Made by a program: the position numbers and the translations under genes
In this document: positions 56,628 to 61,339 of the stretch, one piece after another
How positions within the stretch are numbered: position 1 is the stretch's first letter
Layout: each line of letters opens with the position of its first letter
Origin: a virus
Reading direction: 5' to 3' (one strand)
Virus record (IMG/VR): IMGVR_UViG_3300021959_000036
Span: 1 to 61,339 of that record
Length of the DNA stretch: 61,339 bases
The notes under the pieces: model-generated
What the model saw: only the letters and a program-made list of their open reading frames with translations
What the model was told of the DNA's origin: nothing
Database searches by the model: none

Positions 56628-57215
56628 CTACTCCGCATACTCTACCATATTAGAGTACCAAATAGCAATAGTGTAGCGGTTACCTGCTTCTATAGGTAGG
56701 ACTTGATGAGTGTGTTCAAGACCGGCTTTAAACCCTACGAACATGCCTTTCTTTGGTTTTACTCTGTAGTTTAGATTTACAAAATATATATCGCCACCTT
56801 TAAATGAATCATTAAGATAAAATATACCAGAATATGATCTAAATCTAGTGGGATGCTTTGTTTTTTTAATTTCTTCGTCTACATCTGGTTGCCAACAATT
56901 ATCAGCATGGGGAGACATATCTTGCCCCTGTCTCCAGATTGTAAGCTCTGTGTTTTCTGGAAAACAATGATCTTGATAAAAGGTGTTTATCTCACGTTGT
57001 CCTAAAAACCTAGAATAGTTTAGTACCGATGAAACAGTAGTATAAGGAGTTTCAGTTGCTCCACGTATATTTTTATAAGCTACTGTCCTATCTTTAAACG
57101 CCTCAATTCTTTGAAAAGGATTCACAAAAGCTTGAGGATATTTTTCACAAAACTTTGATAGAAAATCACAACTTTCTTCTGGAAGTGCATTCTCTACTAC
57201 TACAAGGTCATTCAT
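56628..57215 (-). CDS. 2-oxoglutarate/Fe(II) oxygenase (prolyl-4-hydroxylase-like)
   Basis: 195 residues with the full facial triad: HxD at 103-105 in MSPHADNCW, distal His near 170 in LEHTHQVLPIEAGNRYTIAI, and Arg 180 for 2-oxoglutarate. SYSGIFYLNDSFKGGDIYF is the typical strand pair between them. Such enzymes hydroxylate proteins or small molecules and are frequent in marine phages. Next to a small unknown and a fibre gene, so a structural protein may be the target; untested. Confidence 0.85.
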   Translation of the reverse strand: MNDLVVVENALPEESCDFLSKFCEKYPQAFVNPFQRIEAFKDRTVAYKNIRGATETPYTTVSSVLNYSRFLGQREINTFYQDHCFPENTELTIWRQGQDMSPHADNCWQPDVDEEIKKTKHPTRFRSYSGIFYLNDSFKGGDIYFVNLNYRVKPKKGMFVGFKAGLEHTHQVLPIEAGNRYTIAIWYSNMVEYAE

Positions 57216-57489
57216 CTGGTCGTTTTATTCCCGGAATGACTTCTTCTTCGTCTATAACCAGCTCTTCTCTAGCTTCCTCTTCTCGTCTAGCATTTAAGTC
57301 TTCAATAAAATCAGACCTTGATTGGTCAAAAAGAAATACGCCTAAAAGTGATATTTCATATCTTTGTTTATCTGCGGTTATAAAGTACCGCATTGGATGA
57401 TCATCTACATAACCATCTTCTACCAAGTTTGTTAATTTGTGGAATCTTAGTTGTCCCGGTAACTTATACCGGACTGAATATGTTTTCAT
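57208..57489 (-). CDS. Hypothetical protein, 93 aa
   Basis: Not recognised. Starts MKTYSVRYKLPGQLRFHKLT, beta-rich first half, then an acidic helical end (REEEAREELVIDEEEVIPG). GAGGG ribosome site; its stop overlaps the oxygenase start. Possibly a partner of fibre or oxygenase. Confidence 0.55.
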   Translation of the reverse strand: MKTYSVRYKLPGQLRFHKLTNLVEDGYVDDHPMRYFITADKQRYEISLLGVFLFDQSRSDFIEDLNARREEEAREELVIDEEEVIPGIKRPDE

Positions 57490-57503
57490 TCTTACCCTCT
57501 TAA

Positions 57504-59438
57504 TTAAGTTTTAATAATAAATTTCACTGCCACACCTGGATGAGTAACCGTTAGTGCTGGCACTGAATGAGTGTGTCCGTTAACTGTAAGAGAGGGGATA
57601 GTTAGTGCTGGAACACTTAATCCTGGGATTGATAACCCAGGAACTGAGTGAGTGTGCGAGTTAACTGTCATAGCTGGAATTGATAGTGCAGGAACAGTAT
57701 GAGTATGTGAGTTAACTGTTAGAGACGGAATTGAGTGTGCGTGTGCATTAACTGTTAATGCAGGAATAGCATGAGTATGGTTTCCTACGTTAGCTACTGC
57801 TGTAACAGCTGCAATGGCTCCTGTAACGTCTTTATCTGTAGTTGAGTTAGTATTAGCTGTAGTTACAGTATGTCCGTGTGAACCGCCTGACCCTGTATTA
57901 GAGGCAACAGTTGTTGCACCTGCGTTTCCAGTATTGGCAGCAACTGTGGAAGCTCCTGAACCTCCAGAAGTTCCTGATCCTGTATTATAGGTAGAAGCTG
58001 GAATACTTGGAGCGGTACCGCCCGATGTTGCGGTGCCAGTAGTACCAGTACCTGTTGTGCCGCTGCCTGTATTATTGGCTACAGTTGAAGCCCCACTTGA
58101 TCCTGATGTTCCGGTTCCAGTGGAGTTCTGACCACTTGCATTAACTTCTCCAGCTGTCTTAGAACCAAGAGTAAAGGTTGAAGCACCATATGGAGCGCGA
58201 TCTCTAAAGTCAGGAACGTTGAAGGTCGTAGACCCGTCGCCTGCGCCGTATGTAGTACCAATTACACCAAAAAGTGCTGAATAGGTGCTACGAGAAATAG
58301 CCGCACCTTCACAGAGATAATAACCTCCAGGTGCAGCGGCTGCACCATACATGATGATAGAACCTGTAGGATTCAAAATTGATGAATCATTAGCGTGTAT
58401 ACCATCAACAGTATCAGCATCTAGACCAGAGCCAGAGCCATCGTTACCAGCGTGCCAGACGCGATAGTAGTTCGCGCCCATCGACCACCCACCAACAGCA
58501 AAGTCATTAATGTCGCCCTTCAGTCCAAAGTATGCCGCAAAGTCACTGCCTACATGGAATTGCATGAATGCGTCTGCACCCGCTGTCCCATTGATCACCT
58601 CTAGGGTTGCTTGATCGCCACTTCCAGTTTCAAGAACGTCATTACAATAAAAACTAATTTCAACTCCGGTATTTGTAACCGCATCATCTGCATCGCTACG
58701 TAGGAAACTTGCTGATGAGATACCGTCTAATAAATCAGCATCAAGACCAGAGCCAGCGCCGTCTACAGTTTTAATAGCCGTAAGTATCTCGCTGGCAGTT
58801 TGATCCGCTGTAGCACCAGATTCTATACCGTCTAACTTAGTACCGTCCGTAGCAATATCACGACCGTCTACTGTACCGGTTACTGCAATATTACCAGTGA
58901 TAGTAACACCAGCAGTATCGGTTTCAAACTTCTTTGAATTATCATAGAAAAGGTTAACCGTACCATTACTAACAAATTGAGCCTTAAACTCTGTACCTGC
59001 TGCATTAAGAATATTAACATTGCCATCGGCTAGTAAATTTAAGTTACCTGTTCCCACATCTTTAATATAACTATTTGATCCATCATGGTAAATCTCTAAA
59101 TCGCTATCAGTACCAAATTTAGCCTTGACGCTATCATTATATAAGGCATCACCTGTCATCGTGCCACCAGCAGTAGCTAGTTTGCCGTCTAACTGTGTTT
59201 GAATATTACTTGTGACACCATCTGTGTAATTGAGTTCAGTGGCTGTTGATGTTACAGCAGTTCCACCAATTTTTAAAGTAGTCGCATCTACAGTAGAAGA
59301 AACAACTTCCCCACCAATATTTACGTTACCTGTAGAAGTTCCATTACCGACTGTAACAGTGGCATTAGAGGCTACTTCAAACTTGTTTGTGGCGTCTATA
59401 CCAAGACCACCTAGAAATTTATCTACACGGGTTACCAT
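57504..59438 (-). CDS. Tail fibre with collar domain and HxH-repeat tip, 644 aa
   Basis: N-terminus MVTRVDKFLGGLGIDATNKF (virion attachment type), shaft units such as SDLEIYHDGSNSYIKD and TKLDGIESGATADQTASEIL. The collar domain is near 375-430 (APGGYYLCEGAAISRSTYSA, GAGDGSTTFNVPDFRDR). A Gly/Ser/Thr-rich linker follows, then a His-rich tip ending GVAVKFIIKT. The tip has six HxH motifs, as in iron-binding fibre needles. AAGGAAGG ribosome site. Confidence 0.88.
   Translation of the reverse strand: MVTRVDKFLGGLGIDATNKFEVASNATVTVGNGTSTGNVNIGGEVVSSTVDATTLKIGGTAVTSTATELNYTDGVTSNIQTQLDGKLATAGGTMTGDALYNDSVKAKFGTDSDLEIYHDGSNSYIKDVGTGNLNLLADGNVNILNAAGTEFKAQFVSNGTVNLFYDNSKKFETDTAGVTITGNIAVTGTVDGRDIATDGTKLDGIESGATADQTASEILTAIKTVDGAGSGLDADLLDGISSASFLRSDADDAVTNTGVEISFYCNDVLETGSGDQATLEVINGTAGADAFMQFHVGSDFAAYFGLKGDINDFAVGGWSMGANYYRVWHAGNDGSGSGLDADTVDGIHANDSSILNPTGSIIMYGAAAAPGGYYLCEGAAISRSTYSALFGVIGTTYGAGDGSTTFNVPDFRDRAPYGASTFTLGSKTAGEVNASGQNSTGTGTSGSSGASTVANNTGSGTTGTGTTGTATSGGTAPSIPASTYNTGSGTSGGSGASTVAANTGNAGATTVASNTGSGGSHGHTVTTANTNSTTDKDVTGAIAAVTAVANVGNHTHAIPALTVNAHAHSIPSLTVNSHTHTVPALSIPAMTVNSHTHSVPGLSIPGLSVPALTIPSLTVNGHTHSVPALTVTHPGVAVKFIIKT
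57537..57890 (-). repeat. Short-period repeat encoding HTHSVPALTV-type units
   Basis: About five imperfect copies of a unit coding [ALT/LSI]-x-[VNx]-HTH-[SVP], recognisable on the plus strand by repeated GTGTG and TTAACTGT words. In-frame, so it can vary tip length and number of metal-binding HxH pairs. Confidence 0.65.
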
Positions 59439-59755
59439 TATTTCTTAACCTTCCTTCTTGGCGATGCGCCTGTGGCTACATTTACAGGGGTACCAGTTCC
59501 TTGTCCTTTTTTACCTGCTCCAGCTTTTCTTTGTGCTGCTTGTTTACGACGAACAAAAGAAGCAATTCCAGATTTTCCTAATTTTTTGGCTTTTTCTCGT
59601 GACAGACAGGCTGCATAAGGATCACCTTTTGCTCCCTCTCCACATTTTCCAATGCGTTTTCCTTGAGAGTTATACCGATCCCATCCACCGCCTCCAACGC
59701 CGCCGGTTTTACCAGTACCAAACCATGCTTTGAGTCCTCCACGAGGTTTTGCCAT
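59438..59755 (-). CDS. Small Gly/Lys-rich conserved phage protein, 105 aa
   Basis: MAKPRGGLKAWFGTGKTGGV, GGGGWDRYNSQGKRIGKCGE, AAKGDPYAACLSREKAKKLG-type region and KSGIASFVRRKQAAQRKAG form a pattern I recognise from many marine phages and some giant viruses, with unknown function. Two Cys flank a short loop (GKCGEG ... AACLS). Basic; possible DNA-bound virion protein. Confidence 0.7.
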   Translation of the reverse strand: MAKPRGGLKAWFGTGKTGGVGGGGWDRYNSQGKRIGKCGEGAKGDPYAACLSREKAKKLGKSGIASFVRRKQAAQRKAGAGKKGQGTGTPVNVATGASPRRKVKK

Positions 59756-59956
59756 TTAGCTCTCCAATGATGATTTTATCTTAGAAATGAATACTGATTT
59801 AGCCGCCTCTAGTTGTTCATATTGCATTTTTAAATTAGACTGTTTTATACCAATATCTCTAAGTTGAGTAATATATTTAACTTGGTCTTCATTAAAATTT
59901 GTTAAATCATATTCCTTATCATCTATAAAAATTTTATTTTGGTTTTCTTGTTCCAT
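59756..59956 (-). CDS. Small helical protein, 66 aa
   Basis: From ATG 59956 (GAGGGG six bases upstream; an upstream TTG lies inside that ribosome site): MEQENQNKIFIDDKEYDLTN followed by FNEDQVKYITQLRDIGIKQS and a long helix. The IFIDDKEY/FNEDQVKYITQLRDI pattern recurs in marine phages; function unknown. Confidence 0.65.
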   Translation of the reverse strand: MEQENQNKIFIDDKEYDLTNFNEDQVKYITQLRDIGIKQSNLKMQYEQLEAAKSVFISKIKSSLES

Positions 59957-59964
59957 TATTCCCC

Positions 59965-60207
59965 TCAATATTTTCTTTTTGGATTTCTAATCACTTGATT
60001 TTTAAATGGTGTTTTTGATGCACACCACTCATCATACCCCATATATCCTGGCTTTTTACCAGAGGGTTTGGTGACCATTCTACCGAGGGGAGTGTAGAAT
60101 TCACACCAGTCTTGTTTTTCTTTGTAACGACGATCAGAAGATGCCTGTTCCCAAGCACCCCCTGATCTAGACTTTTTATCACGATAGCGATAACGAAGTG
60201 TCGCCAT
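59965..60207 (-). CDS. Small basic protein, 80 aa
   Basis: Not recognised. Arg/Lys/Tyr-rich: MATLRYRYRDKKSRSGGAWE, EKQDWCEFYTPLGRMV, KKPGYMGYDEWCASKTPFKN. Two Trp-Cys pairs (DWCEF, EWCAS) 36 residues apart may bind metal or form a disulfide. A one-base stop/start overlap (TAATG) joins it to the preceding 46-aa gene. Confidence 0.55.
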   Translation of the reverse strand: MATLRYRYRDKKSRSGGAWEQASSDRRYKEKQDWCEFYTPLGRMVTKPSGKKPGYMGYDEWCASKTPFKNQVIRNPKRKY

Positions 60208-60347
60208 TACTTTTTCTTCTTTTTAGCTAAAATCGCTTTCTGAAGTGCAGGAGGCAGCTTCTTTTGAGCAGCAGTTAAACCACCGTTACCATTTGCTTTC
60301 TTCTTACCATTTTTCATAGGCTTCTTTTTACCATAATGTCCGGGCAT
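60207..60347 (-). CDS. Small Lys-rich protein, 46 aa
   Basis: MPGHYGKKKPMKNGKKKANG then GGLTAAQKKLPPALQKAILA and a KKKKK end. The MPGHYGKKKP start and LTAAQKKLPPALQKAIL helix are a pattern seen in phage small-protein islands. Highly basic; function unknown. Confidence 0.6.
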   Translation of the reverse strand: MPGHYGKKKPMKNGKKKANGNGGLTAAQKKLPPALQKAILAKKKKK

Positions 60348-60349
60348 AG

Positions 60350-60520
60350 TTATTTCTTCCTTTTTGTAGTAGAAGTACGGTATTTACCGCCACGTTTTTT
60401 ATATTCACGCACTAACCAACCATTAGCGTATGCAGAAGGGTAAACAGCAAACTTACGTTTGGCTTCTGCCTTAACTCGATTGTATAGCGCTTTGTTGGTT
60501 GGAATTGCTTTTTGTGCCAT
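60350..60520 (-). CDS. Small basic conserved phage protein, 56 aa
   Basis: MAQKAIPTNKALYNRVKAEA, KRKFAVYPSAYANGWLVREY, KKRGGKYRTS. The PTNKALYNRVKAEAKRKF...PSAYANGWLV pattern is a conserved small protein common in marine tailed phages; function unknown. Basic and compact, possibly DNA-binding. Confidence 0.7.
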   Translation of the reverse strand: MAQKAIPTNKALYNRVKAEAKRKFAVYPSAYANGWLVREYKKRGGKYRTSTTKRKK

Positions 60521-60566
60521 AATCTTTATACTTTACCTTATATTTTAGTAGGAGTCAAATCAAAAT

Positions 60567-61339
60567 TTACGAAATTGTTCTAAGCTCTAAATCTAAGCCA
60601 GAGGCAAGAGAAGCGTCTTTAAATTGAACATTTGCTCCAGAAGCTCCAAGAACATACTCTGTGGGTCGTTGAGATACTCCGTTAATACTTACGAAAACAT
60701 TATTTACACTAGAAACTGTTATTCCAATTGCATATGAGTTATAGGTTCCTGTTGTATGCTCTGTACTAGTAACCGTTGCAAATCCACCACCACTTGATCC
60801 TGCAGAAACAATACCTGCAGCAAGTTGAGCAGCGTTTGAAGATCGAGTGGATTCTACTGCATAGTAAGCACTTGACTGACCATCTAGTAAGTCAGCGTCT
60901 AGACCAGATCCAGCCCCATCCACTGTTTTGATTTTAGTTAGAACATCAGCTGCTGTATAACTTGCTGAGGCAAGTTTAGCATCTAAAGCTGTTTGTAATC
61001 CATCTATGTTACTGATAATGTGATTATGACTATCATCAGCAACTGTGACAGTAATGCTAGTTGTACCAGATCCACTTACATCACCACTGAGAGTGATAGT
61101 TTGGTTACCAGTTAAGTAAGAACCAGACGCTTGTTTACCATCTAACTGTGTTTGGATAGCAGAAGTTACACCATCTAAGTATCCTAACTCTGTAGAGGTT
61201 ACTGCTGATACAGCTACTTTACCAGAACCGTCAGATACAATAGCTCTAGACGCGGTTAAATCTGAAGTAGTAATTGATGATACCGCACCAGCAACATTCG
61301 CTGCTCGACGAGACTCTACTGCTGTAATATTAGTAGCAT
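60567..61339 (-). CDS. Tail fibre protein, C-terminal part (runs off the right edge)
   Basis: The minus-strand frame is open from the window edge to its stop at 60567, so only the C-terminal 256 or so residues are present. Contains TELGYLDGVTSAIQTQLDGK, GSYLTGNQTITLSGDVSGSG, IKTVDGAGSGLDADLLDGQS, and an end domain VSINGVSQRPTEYVLGAS. Shares DNA-level and protein-level words with the fibre at 57504-59438 and an end domain with that at 22126-25005. Confidence 0.8.
   Translation of the reverse strand, partial: ATNITAVESRRAANVAGAVSSITTSDLTASRAIVSDGSGKVAVSAVTSTELGYLDGVTSAIQTQLDGKQASGSYLTGNQTITLSGDVSGSGTTSITVTVADDSHNHIISNIDGLQTALDAKLASASYTAADVLTKIKTVDGAGSGLDADLLDGQSSAYYAVESTRSSNAAQLAAGIVSAGSSGGGFATVTSTEHTTGTYNSYAIGITVSSVNNVFVSINGVSQRPTEYVLGASGANVQFKDASLASGLDLELRTIS

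Noticed and set aside
1-61339. Temperate lifestyle
   Set aside because: No integrase, excisionase, repressor, ParA/ParB or attachment-site repeat was seen; genes outside the window cannot be excluded.

Overview
The window looks like a large part of the genome of an AT-rich, strictly lytic, lambda/HK97-like siphovirus, most probably marine. The evidence is a late module in lambda-like order (terminase, portal, HK97-type protease and capsid, neck, tail tube, frameshifted tail chaperones, very long tape measure, then M-, L-, K-, I- and J-like tail-tip proteins and collar-domain fibres). It is joined to a T4-like DNA-metabolism module (UvsW-like helicase, gp32-like SSB, gp46/47-like nuclease, class Ia ribonucleotide reductase, dNMP kinase, glutaredoxin, flap nuclease, dUTPase, ThyX). 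No integrase, repressor, DNA polymerase, primase, RecA or small terminase is visible. Both edges cut through genes, so the replication core probably lies outside the window. The host is unknown. Sigma70-like promoters and an exact proteobacterial-type boxA suggest a proteobacterium, but this is inference.

Layout. Positions 1-18759 are all transcribed rightward. First come a truncated PP-loop gene, the helicase, a small unknown, SSB, a GT-A glycosyltransferase and a cytidylyltransferase. A structured intergenic region at 4566-4823 follows, with hairpins, a boxA, a terminator and a promoter. Next are a dCMP deaminase, a PiT-like phosphate permease, SbcD with a PP-loop gene and SbcC, the nucleotide-reduction operon, a Holliday-type nuclease, flap nuclease, dUTPase, ThyX, a GT-B glycosyltransferase and a methyltransferase-like gene. 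A strong plus-strand terminator at 18803-18849 ends this arm.

Positions 18748-61339 are all transcribed leftward. Reading in the direction of transcription from the right edge: two fibre genes with an island of small Lys/Gly-rich proteins between them; a small gene, a 2OG-Fe(II) oxygenase and a holin-like protein; TerL; an inserted glycosyltransferase and HNH nuclease; portal; a 1007-codon protease/capsid fusion; a connector with an inserted LamG domain; neck, tail terminator and major tail protein; a structured RNA terminator; the chaperone pair with a canonical -1 slippery site; tape measure; M and L; a radical SAM enzyme; two NlpC/P60 proteins; a JAMM protease; I; a J protein carrying an intein-like Hint domain; two more fibre genes; a second radical SAM enzyme; a 289-residue unknown; and a second island of tiny basic proteins.

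How it works together. The left arm scavenges and reduces nucleotides (RNR, ThyX, dUTPase, dCMP deaminase, dNMP kinase), may boost phosphate uptake, and processes replication and recombination intermediates. The right arm builds a virion with a long flexible tail; by the usual ruler rule the 1734-residue tape measure implies roughly 250 nm. Several enzymes that modify proteins or sugars (two radical SAM, one 2OG oxygenase, three glycosyltransferases, a cytidylyltransferase and two PP-loop ATPases) are scattered among structural and replication genes. They are the most likely place for new chemistry.

The most notable observations are the Hint domain in the tail tip, the capsid fusion with internal ribosome-binding sites, the RNA element between tail tube and chaperone genes, and the boxA/terminator/promoter region. 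No gene-free stretch longer than 300 bases remains. No tRNA, CRISPR array or insertion sequence was recognised.
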